64,000 nucleotides of DNA. Origin: Actinoplanes lutulentus (GTDB lineage: Bacteria; Actinomycetota; Actinomycetes; Mycobacteriales; Micromonosporaceae). The translations under genes and the position numbers were made by a program. The notes under the pieces were generated by a model. It was not told where the DNA came from. It saw only the letters and a list, made by a program, of their open reading frames with translations, and ran no database searches. The stretch covers positions 1 to 64,000 of the forward strand of contig NZ_QLMJ01000024.1 in assembly GCF_003259845.1 (NCBI RefSeq), read 5' to 3'. Positions within the stretch are counted from its first letter, which is position 1. Each line of letters begins with the position of its first letter. This document shows, one piece after another, positions 33,575 through 41,824 of this stretch.

Positions 33575-35833
33575 GTGGGCTACAACCTCGGCGTCGATCT
33601 GGGCACCACGTTCGTGGCCGCCGCCATCGCGCGCGACGGCCGCCCCGAGATGTGCACCTTGGGCAGCCAGACCATGGTCAGCCCGGCGGTCGTCTATTTC
33701 ACCGAGGAGTCGCGGCTGGCGTTCGGTGACGCCGCCGAGCGCCGGGCGCTGAGCCAGCCGGACCGGGTGGAGCGCGCGTTCAAACGGCGCCTCGGCGATC
33801 CGACCCCGGTCGTGCTCGGTGGCGTGCCGCACGCGGTCACCGCCCTGATGGCGGCCCAACTGCGTGACGTGCTCGACACCGTGTCCCGGGTCGAAGGCGA
33901 GATGCCGGAGCGGGTCGCGCTGACCTATCCGGCGACCTGGGGTCCGTACCGCCGGGAACTGTTCGAGGAGGTTCCCCGGCTGGCCGGCCTGCACGATCAT
34001 GTGGCGCTGACCGAACCGGAGGCGGCAGCCGCGTTCTACGGCGCCTCCCGGCTGCTCGGCGAGGGCGACACTCTGGCCGTCTACGACCTCGGCGGCGGCA
34101 CCTTCGATGCCACTGTGCTGCGCAAGCGCGGCGGCGCGGTCGAGGTCGTGGGTGATCCGGACGGGATGGAGCGACTCGGCGGCATCGATTTCGACGAGGC
34201 GATCCTGCAGTGGATCGACTACCGGAACGGCGGCGCGCTCAGCGACCTCGACCTGTCGCAGCCTGGGGCCGCCGCGGCCATGGCCCGCCTGCGCCAGGAG
34301 TGTGTGCACGCCAAGGAGGCGCTGTCGGCCGACATCGAGACGAGCATTCCGGTGCTGCTGCCGCATCGCCAGTTCGTCGCCCACCTCACCCGGGCCGAGT
34401 TCGAGGGACTGATCCGGGCTCCGGTCGAGTCCACCATCGGCACCCTGATCAGGGCGGTGCACACCGCCCGGCTGGATGTCGGGCAGCTGTCAGGGGTGCT
34501 GCTGGTCGGTGGGTCGTCCCGGATCCCGCTGATCGAGCGGATGGTCGCGGCCGAGACCGGCCGGCCGACGGTCACCGACGCGCACCCGAAGTACGCGGTC
34601 GCGCTGGGCGCGGCGGTCGTCGCCGGCCTGCGGCCCGCCTCGGCCATGCCGCCGCCGCTGGTTGTGGCTCCATCGGAACCGGTGGCCGAGCCCACTGCGG
34701 TCGATGCGCCGATCGTGCTTCCCCGGCGCCGGCGGATCGCGGCCATCCTGGCGATCGTCGCCGCCGTACTGTTGCTCGCCGGCGCGGCCGTCCACCTGGC
34801 CGGACGCGACAACGGCCAGCCGACGAACGCCATCGCGCCCTCGCTGGTGCCATCCACAGCCGCCCCCACCGCCAGCGTCCCCACCGCCAGTGCCGTCGCC
34901 GCTGTGGCTGTCGCGCGCGCTCCTGCGGTCGCGGTGCCCTCGATCGGCCGGTCGATCGCGCTTGGGCGCGCGCCCGACTACGTCGCCGTCGCACCGGACG
35001 GGCGGCGGCTCTACATCGCCTCCGGCGAGCAGACTGTCTCCGTACTTGACGTGGCCACCGGCACGGTGACAAGTGAGATCCCCACGCCCGGGCCCGCCCG
35101 TTTCGTGTCCTTCTCTCCCGACGGCCGATACGCCTATGTGAGCCTGTGGGACGAGCGCGACGGCGAGGTGCATGCGGTCAGCGTCGTCGACACCGACGAC
35201 AACACCATCAAGAAGACCTTTCCCGTACGGACGCGGCCCTACCTGGCAGCGGTCACGCCCGACGGCAACTGGCTGTACGTGCCCAACCACGACGGTCACA
35301 CGGTCACCGTTATCGACGCCAGGCGGCTGGTCCAGGTCGCCGAGATCACCGTTCCGCCCGAGCCGCACTACGTGTCGTTCTCCGTCGACGGCACCCGGGC
35401 CTACGTCGCCGACCACGAGTCGAACAACATCAGCGTCGTCGACACCGCGACCCGCCGGGTGCTCACCAACATCGACGTCGGCCACTCGCCGCACGCCGTC
35501 GAGCAGAACCCGCACCGCCCGCTGCTGATGAACGTCAACTGGGACGACGGCACGGTCTGCGTGATCGACACGACCGACGACACGGTGCGCCGGACCATCA
35601 GTGTCGGCACCCAGCCACTGGCCCTTCGCTGGTCAGCGGACGGCCGTTACGCCTACGTGGTCAACAGCGGCAGCGACAACGTGTCGGTGATCCGGGCCGA
35701 CACCATGCAGGTCACCGCGACCCTGCCGACCGGTGACGCTCCGACGTCGATCGCCGTCCTGCCCGACGGTTCCCGCGGCTACATCAGCAACAGCAAGGCC
35801 AAGACCCTGACAGTGCTGAACCTGACCCGCTGA
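33575..35833 (+). CDS. Hsp70-like ATPase fused to TM helix and YVTN beta-propeller
   Basis: A 752-residue protein. At 1-350 is an Hsp70/actin-type nucleotide-binding domain: phosphate-1 NLGVDLGTTFVAAA, phosphate-2 VYDLGGGTFDATVL, adenosine GVLLVGGSSRIPLIERM. The Hsp70 substrate-binding domain is absent. A Pro-rich linker, a TM helix (about 388-410, IAAILAIVAAVLLLAGAAV) and a Thr/Ala/Pro stalk follow. The C-terminal third (about 470-752) is a seven-bladed propeller of YVTN repeats (FSPDGRYAYVSL, VTPDGNWLYVPNHDGHTVTVID, WSADGRYAYVVN). This puts a cytosolic ATPase and an extracellular propeller in one chain. GTG 33575 is the only start compatible with the domain. Confidence 0.88.
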   Translation: MGYNLGVDLGTTFVAAAIARDGRPEMCTLGSQTMVSPAVVYFTEESRLAFGDAAERRALSQPDRVERAFKRRLGDPTPVVLGGVPHAVTALMAAQLRDVLDTVSRVEGEMPERVALTYPATWGPYRRELFEEVPRLAGLHDHVALTEPEAAAAFYGASRLLGEGDTLAVYDLGGGTFDATVLRKRGGAVEVVGDPDGMERLGGIDFDEAILQWIDYRNGGALSDLDLSQPGAAAAMARLRQECVHAKEALSADIETSIPVLLPHRQFVAHLTRAEFEGLIRAPVESTIGTLIRAVHTARLDVGQLSGVLLVGGSSRIPLIERMVAAETGRPTVTDAHPKYAVALGAAVVAGLRPASAMPPPLVVAPSEPVAEPTAVDAPIVLPRRRRIAAILAIVAAVLLLAGAAVHLAGRDNGQPTNAIAPSLVPSTAAPTASVPTASAVAAVAVARAPAVAVPSIGRSIALGRAPDYVAVAPDGRRLYIASGEQTVSVLDVATGTVTSEIPTPGPARFVSFSPDGRYAYVSLWDERDGEVHAVSVVDTDDNTIKKTFPVRTRPYLAAVTPDGNWLYVPNHDGHTVTVIDARRLVQVAEITVPPEPHYVSFSVDGTRAYVADHESNNISVVDTATRRVLTNIDVGHSPHAVEQNPHRPLLMNVNWDDGTVCVIDTTDDTVRRTISVGTQPLALRWSADGRYAYVVNSGSDNVSVIRADTMQVTATLPTGDAPTSIAVLPDGSRGYISNSKAKTLTVLNLTR

Positions 35834-36085
35834 CCGCGGCTCCCCTCTCCGTTTCGATGGACGCGGCGGCCAATGCTGTCAAGGTCCCGTTTCACGCCCG
35901 GTTCCAGATCTCGCGGTAACCGGCCGGAGCGGGGTTGACCAGCGGTTCCGGCGTCGTTTTTGGACGTCCTGCGGGGTTACGCGAGATCTTGCGTCCCGAT
36001 TTACCACTCTCTGCGTCGGTACGGTCGCCACGGCTGGTCGGAGGTAGGCCCGACCGGTGCGGACCGAGCAGGGAAGGGAGGCGAG

Positions 36086-36214
36086 ATGAAACGAGTGATT
36101 GTTGCGGGCGTGCTGGCCCTGGCCTTCGCCGTGACCGGGGTGCTGATCCCGGCCGCGGCGAGTGCCGACAGCGGCGCACCGACGCAGGGCTTCGAGTGGG
36201 GATTCGAGTGGTGA
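36086..36214 (+). CDS. Tiny secreted peptide ending in an aromatic repeat
   Basis: A 42-residue product with a textbook signal peptide (MKRVIVAGVLALAFAVTGVL, then AAASA). Predicted cleavage after ASA leaves DSGAPTQGFEWGFEW, a 15-residue acidic aromatic peptide with the duplication GFEW-GFEW. ATG 36086 has GGGAGGCGAG upstream, and a strong hairpin follows the stop, so it looks like a complete small transcription unit. No family recognised. It precedes a SigE-type sigma factor gene on the same strand; a link between the two is only suggested by position. Confidence 0.65.
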   Translation: MKRVIVAGVLALAFAVTGVLIPAAASADSGAPTQGFEWGFEW

Positions 36215-36237
36215 CGCTCTGCGCCGAGCCGTGAGCA

Positions 36238-36270
36238 GCGGCGGGTGCCGTCCCGGGCGGGGCCCGCCGC
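36238..36270 (+). terminator. Terminator hairpin after the tiny secreted peptide
   Basis: GCGGCGGG (36238-36245) pairs perfectly with CCCGCCGC (36263-36270), with a GC-rich 17-nt loop that could extend the stem. It ends the peptide transcript ahead of the sigma-factor promoter. Confidence 0.55.
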
Positions 36271-36277
36271 CACACGC

Positions 36278-36306
36278 GAACAGAAACTTCGCCGGCCGTG
36301 TCTACG
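36278..36306 (+). promoter_or_regulatory. Possible ECF-type promoter of the sigma-factor gene
   Basis: GAAC (36278-36281) and GTCTACG (36300-36306) are 18 bp apart, the general pattern of actinobacterial ECF promoters (AAC at -35, GTC at -10). Transcription would start near 36313 and give a short leader to GTG 36337. Autoregulation is common for such sigma factors. Confidence 0.35.
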
Positions 36307-36336
36307 CTGGGGGGCAATCGCAGCGTTCAATCGGGT

Positions 36337-36837
36337 GTGACATTCGAGGACTACACGTTTGCTCGCGGGCCGGCGCTGATGCGGTTGGCGCGCCTGCTGA
36401 GCGGCGATGAGCATCGGGCCGAGGACCTGGTCCAGGATGTGCTCGCGCGGGCCTATGCCCGGTGGCGACGGATCTCGCGCATGGAGCAGCCGGACACCTA
36501 CGTTCGCCGGATGCTGATCAACGCCCATCACTCCTGGTGGCGGCATCGCGATAACCGTGACATGTCGGTAGCAAATGTCGTGGATCGTCCTCAGGTCCGT
36601 GACGCGGCTGCTGAGATGGACCTCCGGGATGAGCTGTGGCGACTGGTCTGTGCGCTGCCCAAGCGTCAACGCACTGTCATCGTCCTGCGTTACTACGAGG
36701 ATCTGGACGACAACGCGATCGCGGAGATCCTCGACTGCGCGACCGGAACGGTTCGTACGCATGCCAAGCGAGGGCTTGCCGCGCTGCGTCAGAACCATGG
36801 CATCCGGGTTGCCGAAACGATGGGAACTTTTCAATGA
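36337..36837 (+). CDS. SigE family RNA polymerase sigma factor (ECF)
   Basis: A 166-residue ECF sigma factor. Region 2 includes LSGDEHRAEDLVQDVLARAYARW and MEQPDTYVRRMLINAHHSWWRHR. Region 4 includes LPKRQRTVIVLRYYEDLDDNAIAEILDCATGTVRTHAKRGLAALR. GTG 36337 (start of TFEDYTFARGPALMRLA) matches where SigE-family proteins normally begin; an in-frame GTG at 36298 would sit on the putative promoter. The stop overlaps the next gene (ATGA), whose product is the likely membrane partner. Confidence 0.9.
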   Translation: MTFEDYTFARGPALMRLARLLSGDEHRAEDLVQDVLARAYARWRRISRMEQPDTYVRRMLINAHHSWWRHRDNRDMSVANVVDRPQVRDAAAEMDLRDELWRLVCALPKRQRTVIVLRYYEDLDDNAIAEILDCATGTVRTHAKRGLAALRQNHGIRVAETMGTFQ

Positions 36838-37880
36838 GTCCTGATTTGGAGGCGCAGCTTTCCGAGACGCTGAAGGAGCGCGCCGGCGGCGAGGTCGATC
36901 CGGCTGCTCTGGTCGAACAGGCACGTCGCCGCGGCGCCGGGGTTCGTCGGCGCCGACGTGGATTGGCTGCCGCGGGCGTGTTGGGGGTTTGCCTGGCTGT
37001 CACGGGTGCGTACGTGGTCTCGCCCGTCGGAGGGGTGAGCGATGTACATGCGGCATCCGTCGCCCTGCCGTCGGCACCGAATGAGCCGGGTGCTCGGCAA
37101 GACCCTGACGTGGTGGGAACGGATCCCGGATTTCTGCACTTCACAGCGGACAAGCTCATCGCCGGATCTCAATACGTCAGTTGGAGCGCGGGCAGAGGCA
37201 CCGAAATAGTGGAGTTCCGAGGCACCTCGGGCCACGGTCGTTTCGCGCTGGGGCGTGATGCGGCCACCCTCGACGCGCTTCAGCAGACGTTGACGTCGTC
37301 AGGGCAGCCGGGGCAGCCGAGCCACGTGGTTGTCAGTGGGCGCCCCGGTACCGCGACGATGGATCCCGGCATCGCGGGCAGCCCGGACCTGTGGATTCTG
37401 CGCTGGCAGCCTGTCGATGGAATCTGGGCACGCCTCGATCTGTATGCCACTGACAGCGATGCGCTCACCGCTGCGGCGAACGGGGTGCTTTTCGACAGTT
37501 CCCTGCGCTGTGCTGTCCCCTTCCGGCTGGCGGTTCTGCCCGCTGGCTCCCAGGTCGAGCAGTGCTCGGTTGATCTGAGCCGGGACGAGTCGGAGACATT
37601 TGCCGAGGGTTCGCTTGTTGTCGGTGACGAGCAGGGCCGGTGGCTCACCGTCCGAGCGCAGCGCGCGGAGCAGTTGGGTGGAAGGCTGTCTGCCACGGTC
37701 ACCGCCGGCTCGCACAAGGCTCGCTGGCAGGGGGCCGACATCTTGGAATCCTGGGTCGAGCCGTGTGCCGTCGAAATCTTCTTGAAAGGCAAAGGGCAGG
37801 GGTACGCGGCTTCCGACGCGTTGGAGGTTCTCGGTGGGTTCGCCCTCGTGGACCGGATCGATGACCTGGACGCCTGGTGA
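36834..37880 (+). CDS. Single-pass membrane protein, probable sigma-factor partner
   Basis: A 348-residue protein with a cytoplasmic N-terminus of about 40 residues ending in RRRRR, one TM helix (about 42-62, GLAAAGVLGVCLAVTGAYVV) and a large extracytoplasmic domain. The extracytoplasmic part has paired Cys (LRCAVPF, EQCSVDL, EPCAVEIF) and no known motif. The four-base overlap with the SigE-type gene and this topology fit the anti-sigma arrangement seen beside SigE-family factors, though the N-terminus lacks the zinc HxxxCxxC motif. The role as anti-sigma factor is therefore inferred from context. Confidence 0.75.
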   Translation: MSPDLEAQLSETLKERAGGEVDPAALVEQARRRGAGVRRRRRGLAAAGVLGVCLAVTGAYVVSPVGGVSDVHAASVALPSAPNEPGARQDPDVVGTDPGFLHFTADKLIAGSQYVSWSAGRGTEIVEFRGTSGHGRFALGRDAATLDALQQTLTSSGQPGQPSHVVVSGRPGTATMDPGIAGSPDLWILRWQPVDGIWARLDLYATDSDALTAAANGVLFDSSLRCAVPFRLAVLPAGSQVEQCSVDLSRDESETFAEGSLVVGDEQGRWLTVRAQRAEQLGGRLSATVTAGSHKARWQGADILESWVEPCAVEIFLKGKGQGYAASDALEVLGGFALVDRIDDLDAW

Positions 37881-37932
37881 TGATGGCTGAAAGTTCCGGG
37901 CAATCCCGGGGATCGCACCGATCATCAGGTCC

Positions 37933-37959
37933 TTGACCGTATAGATGTGCAGCTATACG
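37933..37959 (+). promoter_or_regulatory. Promoter-like site containing a palindrome
   Basis: TTGACC (37933-37938) and TATACG (37954-37959) are 15 bp apart. The perfect inverted repeat GTATAG-atgtgcag-CTATAC (37939-37958) fills the space, so a regulator could cover the promoter. It lies about 65 bp upstream of the SGNH hydrolase start. Confidence 0.45.
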
Positions 37960-38021
37960 TTGCAGGAGAGTTACCGAGGTGAGTCCGGAACTTTCGGCCG
38001 TGGCTGACAAGGAGATTTCTT

Positions 38022-39284
38022 ATGGCTTCCCGACGTCAGCTACTTGCTGTGGGCGGCGCTGCCGCTGCGGCCGGGGTTGCTCTTCCCGGTTCGGCTCATG
38101 CCTCTGGCTCCCGTGGGTGGGTTGCCACCTGGGCGGCTGTGCCCACCACCGTTCCTCCTGGTGAGCCCGCCGTCCTCAGTAACCAGACGGTGCGGCACGT
38201 TGTGCACGGCAGCGTCGGTGGTGACGAGTTGCGGATTCGGCTCACCAACGAGTTCGGGGAGACTCCGCTGCACGTCGGCTCTGTGCGCGTCGCGCTGAGG
38301 GCCGGTTCCGGGGCGAGCACCGATGCGGTGGCCGGCACTGATCGGCGGGTCACCTTCGGCGGGCGTGCGGATGTCACCATTCCGGCCGGCTCGCCGCTGG
38401 TCAGTGACCCGGTGCGGTTGCGGCTCGCGCCCGGCGGGGACCTGGTGATCAGCCTTTATCTGCCGGATCGCACGCCGGTGACCACGCTCGCCGCCTTCGC
38501 TTTCCAGGAGAACGTGATCGCGAACGGTGATGTGGCCGCCGCCCGTACCGTCACCGCGGTCGCCACCGTGGCGCAGGATCTCTTCCTCTCGGGCGTCGCG
38601 GTGCGGGCGAAGGGGTCGGCCGTGGTGACGCTCGGGGACTCGATCACCAACGGTGCCAACACCGAGGCGAACCTCAATCAGCGCTGGCCGGACCTGTTCG
38701 CCGCTCGGCTGCGGGCCGCCGGGATCGACCGCGGTGTGGCCAACGTCGGCGTCTCCGGCAACCGGCTGCTGCACGACCCGAACCCGCCGGCGGGGAGTGG
38801 TGCCGAAGCGTTCGCCAACTACTTCGGGGTGAGCGGGTTGCGCCGGTTCGACCGGGACGTGCTCGCCCAGCCCGGCCGGGAGTACCTGATCGTGCTGCTC
38901 GGCGTGAACGATCTCGGACACCCCGGCACGGTCGCGCCGCTGTCCGAGGTGGTCTCGGCCGACGACCTGATTTTCGGGCATCGACAGCTGATCAGCCGGG
39001 CGCACCAGGCCGGCCTGCGGGTTTTCGGCGGAACGGTTCTGCCGTTCAAGGGCGACACGCTCGGCTTCTACACCCCGGAGAACGAGCGCAAGCGGTCAGC
39101 GTTGAACCGGTGGATCCGCAGCTCCGGGGATTATGACGGGGTCATCGACTTCGACCGTGTCATGGGCGATCCGGCGGATTCGCAGCGGCTCAACCCGGCG
39201 TACGACAGCGGCGACCACCTGCACCCGAACGCCGCAGGCATGGCCGCGATGGCCGCTGCCGTACCGGTGCGGTGGTTCCGGTGA
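38022..39284 (+). CDS. Secreted SGNH/GDSL-type hydrolase
   Basis: A 420-residue exported esterase. The signal peptide carries a Tat-like SRRQLLAVGG. A beta-sandwich (about 35-195, QTVRHVVHGSVGGDELRIRLTNEFG) precedes the SGNH domain. Its blocks are VTLGDSITNGA (nucleophile S207), VANVGVSGNRLL (Gly block), LLGVNDLG (Asn block) and YDSGDHLHPN (catalytic Asp-x-x-His). This two-domain form is typical of actinomycete carbohydrate or lipid esterases. ATG 38022 follows AAGGAGA. It probably deacylates an extracellular polymer; the substrate is unknown. Confidence 0.92.
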   Translation: MASRRQLLAVGGAAAAAGVALPGSAHASGSRGWVATWAAVPTTVPPGEPAVLSNQTVRHVVHGSVGGDELRIRLTNEFGETPLHVGSVRVALRAGSGASTDAVAGTDRRVTFGGRADVTIPAGSPLVSDPVRLRLAPGGDLVISLYLPDRTPVTTLAAFAFQENVIANGDVAAARTVTAVATVAQDLFLSGVAVRAKGSAVVTLGDSITNGANTEANLNQRWPDLFAARLRAAGIDRGVANVGVSGNRLLHDPNPPAGSGAEAFANYFGVSGLRRFDRDVLAQPGREYLIVLLGVNDLGHPGTVAPLSEVVSADDLIFGHRQLISRAHQAGLRVFGGTVLPFKGDTLGFYTPENERKRSALNRWIRSSGDYDGVIDFDRVMGDPADSQRLNPAYDSGDHLHPNAAGMAAMAAAVPVRWFR

Positions 39285-39382
39285 GGCGGATGCGTCTTTG
39301 AACGCCACAACGCTGTACTCGGCTGGATGAACGGTCTGGCAGAGGGCGAACATCCGGGTGGCGTGATCGTTACGGTGCGGGG

Positions 39383-40684
39383 GTGACTACCGAGAGCTAT
39401 CGCGCAGGCGCTTTCAGTGACTCCTCGTTTGGCGGCCTCCGGCGACGTGCCGGCAGGGTCGTTGCCGCGGCCATGATCGGGCTGCTCGCACCCACTGTTG
39501 CTGCCACCGCCGCACACGCCGATTCGCACAATGCGCCCGCTGCTGAAAACGCCGCGGCCACCAGCGCCGCTGCCGCTCGCTTTCGCAGCGTCATGCCTGG
39601 TGCTGGCGGGATCATCGCTGTGCGAGCGGACGGGAAGGTGTTCGCCACGGTCAGCCGGGGGACGGTGAGGCAGTGGAGCACCGCGAACGGGCGCCGAGTC
39701 GGTACGCCGTTCGCCGCTCGCGCCGGGGCGGTCCACTCCGTTGGGTACAGCCCGAACGGCAAACTCCTCGCCGTTGCCGGTGAGCGTGCCGTGGCGTTGT
39801 GGGATTCCGCCACCGGGGAGCAGTTCGGGGCGCCGCTGGTCGGGCACGAAGGGGCGGTGCGGTCGGTGGCCTTCGGCCCCACCGGGAAGCTTGTTGCCAC
39901 CGCCGGGGATGACGGCACGGTTCGGCTGTGGAATCCGCTCACCGGGCGTTCGGTACGCACGCTCATGGGTCACACCGGCACGGTTCGTTCGGTCGTGTTC
40001 AGCCCGGACGGCAAAAGCCTCGTGACAGCCGGCGGCGACAAGAGCCTCGCGGCAGACGGCGGTGACAAGAGCGTCGCGGCAGACAGCGACCAAAGCACCG
40101 CGGCCGGCAGCGACAAGAGCGGCAAAGACAGCACCGTCCGGCTCTGGGAGACCAGCACCGGCCGGCCGATCGGTACGGCGCTGACCGCGCGTACCGCCCC
40201 GATCTACGCGATCAGCTTCAGCCCGGACGGAAGTCTGCTGGCCACCTCCGACGCCAGCGACGTCATCCGCCTCTGGGATGCCACCACCGGTGAACCCGCG
40301 GGCAAGCCGCTCACCAGCAGTTCCGGGCCGGTTCTCGCCCTCACGTTCAGCCCCGGCGGAGATCTCCTGGCCACCTCCTCCGGCGGCGACAACACCGTGC
40401 AGCTGTGGGACACGGAGACCCGCCGGCCGGCTACCGAGCCGCTCACCGGTCACACCGGGCCGGTACGCGCCCTGCGGTTCAGCCCGAGCGGAGACCTGCT
40501 GGCCACCGGCAGCGACGACGGTACCGTCCGGTTGTGGGACACCGAGACCGGCGGCCTCGAAGGCAAGCCGCTGATCGGGCACAAGGGCCCAGTCTGGGCA
40601 CTGCGAATCACCCTGGACGGCAAACGCCTGATCACCGCCGGCGACGACAACAAAGCCCGCCTGTGGCGCCTAAGCAACAAGTAA
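39383..40684 (+). CDS. Exported WD40-repeat beta-propeller protein
   Basis: A 433-residue protein with an N-terminal export signal (RRRAGRVVAAAMIGLLAPTVAATAAHA) and about seven WD40 blades. Typical repeats are GHEGAVRSVAFGPTGKLVATAGDDGTVRLWN and GHTGPVRALRFSPSGDLLATGSDDGTVRLWD, given here in part. One blade is interrupted at about 215-250 by a low-complexity stretch of GGDKS/AADS/GSDKS units, which probably forms a surface loop. Exported WD40 proteins usually act as binding scaffolds. GTG 39383 starts the frame. No partner gene is evident. Confidence 0.85.
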   Translation: MTTESYRAGAFSDSSFGGLRRRAGRVVAAAMIGLLAPTVAATAAHADSHNAPAAENAAATSAAAARFRSVMPGAGGIIAVRADGKVFATVSRGTVRQWSTANGRRVGTPFAARAGAVHSVGYSPNGKLLAVAGERAVALWDSATGEQFGAPLVGHEGAVRSVAFGPTGKLVATAGDDGTVRLWNPLTGRSVRTLMGHTGTVRSVVFSPDGKSLVTAGGDKSLAADGGDKSVAADSDQSTAAGSDKSGKDSTVRLWETSTGRPIGTALTARTAPIYAISFSPDGSLLATSDASDVIRLWDATTGEPAGKPLTSSSGPVLALTFSPGGDLLATSSGGDNTVQLWDTETRRPATEPLTGHTGPVRALRFSPSGDLLATGSDDGTVRLWDTETGGLEGKPLIGHKGPVWALRITLDGKRLITAGDDNKARLWRLSNK

Positions 40685-40718
40685 GCCAGCAAGCAGGCCA
40701 GCAAGAAAGCGAATGACC

Positions 40719-40756
40719 GAGAGGCCGCCACCAGGGAAACCAGGTGGCGGCCTCTC
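40719..40756 (+). terminator. Intrinsic terminator hairpin
   Basis: A 14-bp perfect stem, GAGAGGCCGCCACC (40719-40732) with GGTGGCGGCCTCTC (40743-40756), has a 10-nt loop. It terminates the WD40 gene. Confidence 0.85.
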
Positions 40757-40807
40757 CACGTCGACGGACCCCGCAGCCGATGACTGTGATCTACCCGATC
40801 GGCTAGG

Positions 40808-40837
40808 TTGCGTCGTTACCGTACCGTCCTATACTCC
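40808..40837 (+). promoter_or_regulatory. Promoter with the shared CGTCCTAT motif
   Basis: TTGCGT (40808-40813) and TATACT (40830-40835) are 16 bp apart, a good housekeeping-type promoter. ACCGTACCGTCCTATACTCC (40818-40837) matches the sites upstream of two RTX transcription units at 14 or more of 20 positions. The start codon follows 33 bp later. Confidence 0.6.
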
Positions 40838-40869
40838 GACGGCCCCCTTCTTCTGATCTTGGGACAGTC

Positions 40870-41613
40870 ATGACTTCTGTACGCGTCCGTGCCCTTGCCG
40901 CGCTGCTCGCCACCGTTCCCGCCGCCGGCCTTCTCGTTGGCGCTTCGCCCGCGCAGGCCGGCACGCTGAAGGTCACCGTCAAGTCCGCCTCGATCAGCAA
41001 GAACGCGTTTGTGCTGTCCGCGAAGGCCGGTTGCACCAACGTCACCGCGACCGCGACGCTGAGCGCGCCGATCCCGACCGAGGGATACATCTACAGCGGC
41101 GTCGGCGTCGACCTCGTGGTCGCCGCGAACACCGACAAGTCGGTGGCCGATGCCGAGCTGAAGCGGGTCGGCACCACCAGCACCTACAAGGGCGCCTTCC
41201 AGGTCTGCGGCAAGTACGCGCCGGGCAAGTACTCCGCCCTGATCTACGGCGGTGCGATCGACAAGGACGAGAACGTCGACCTCACCAACATCGTCACCAA
41301 GACGCTGACGATCAAGCGGCCGTCGAAGGTCACCCTGGACGCTTCGCCCGAGCCGGTGAAGAAGGGCAAGAAGATCACCGCGAAGGGCACCCTGAAGATC
41401 GACGGCAAGGTGCTGGCCGGCGCCAAGGTGAAGATCTACTTCAAGAAGAAGGGCGCGACGTCCTACTCCCTGAAGGCCACCACGACGACAAACAGCAAGG
41501 GCGTCTTCAGCAAGAAGTTCACCGCGACGAAGACCGGCACCTGGAAGGTCGTCTACGCCGGTACCGGCACCAAGGTCGCCGCGGCCGCCACTGACGCCGT
41601 CAAGGTGAAGTAA
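40870..41613 (+). CDS. Secreted protein with Ig-like domain
   Basis: A 247-residue exported protein with a signal peptide (VRALAALLATVPAAGLLVGASPAQA), an N-terminal beta domain with two Cys (AKAGCTNV, FQVCGKY) that probably pair, and a Lys-rich C-terminal Ig-like domain (about 155-245: PVKKGKKITAKGTLKIDGK, then KTGTWKVVYAGTGTKVAAAAT) of the kind used as extracellular spacer. No catalytic motif. A perfect promoter-terminator frame surrounds it, so it is monocistronic. It shares a promoter motif with RTX genes in the window. Confidence 0.8.
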   Translation: MTSVRVRALAALLATVPAAGLLVGASPAQAGTLKVTVKSASISKNAFVLSAKAGCTNVTATATLSAPIPTEGYIYSGVGVDLVVAANTDKSVADAELKRVGTTSTYKGAFQVCGKYAPGKYSALIYGGAIDKDENVDLTNIVTKTLTIKRPSKVTLDASPEPVKKGKKITAKGTLKIDGKVLAGAKVKIYFKKKGATSYSLKATTTTNSKGVFSKKFTATKTGTWKVVYAGTGTKVAAAATDAVKVK

Positions 41614-41634
41614 CCAAAGACCCCGGAACGCCAG

Positions 41635-41670
41635 ACGGCGGCGCCTCTCCTGTGAAGGGGGCGCCGCCGT
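41635..41670 (+). terminator. Intrinsic terminator hairpin
   Basis: An 11-bp stem, ACGGCGGCGCC (41635-41645) with GGCGCCGCCGT (41660-41670), is followed by TTCTG. It ends the Ig-like gene. Confidence 0.85.
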
Positions 41671-41748
41671 TTCTGCGTACCCGGGGGTCCCGGCTGGCGG
41701 TCCGAGACCCCCGCGTAGGGATCACCGTGACATCGGGTAATCCCAGGG

Positions 41749-41777
41749 GGTGAAAAGACGCTATTTACCTTTTCACC
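41749..41777. promoter_or_regulatory. Inverted repeat upstream of the DNA methylase gene
   Basis: GGTGAAAAG (41749-41757) and CTTTTCACC (41769-41777) form a perfect 9-bp inverted repeat with an 11-bp AT-rich spacer, in a patch (41750-41830) clearly poorer in GC than the rest. It could be an operator for the methylase gene. Confidence 0.5.
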
Positions 41778-41824
41778 ATGCTAATCGGCACTAGACATGC
41801 ACTTGTCCACCATATCAATACTGG

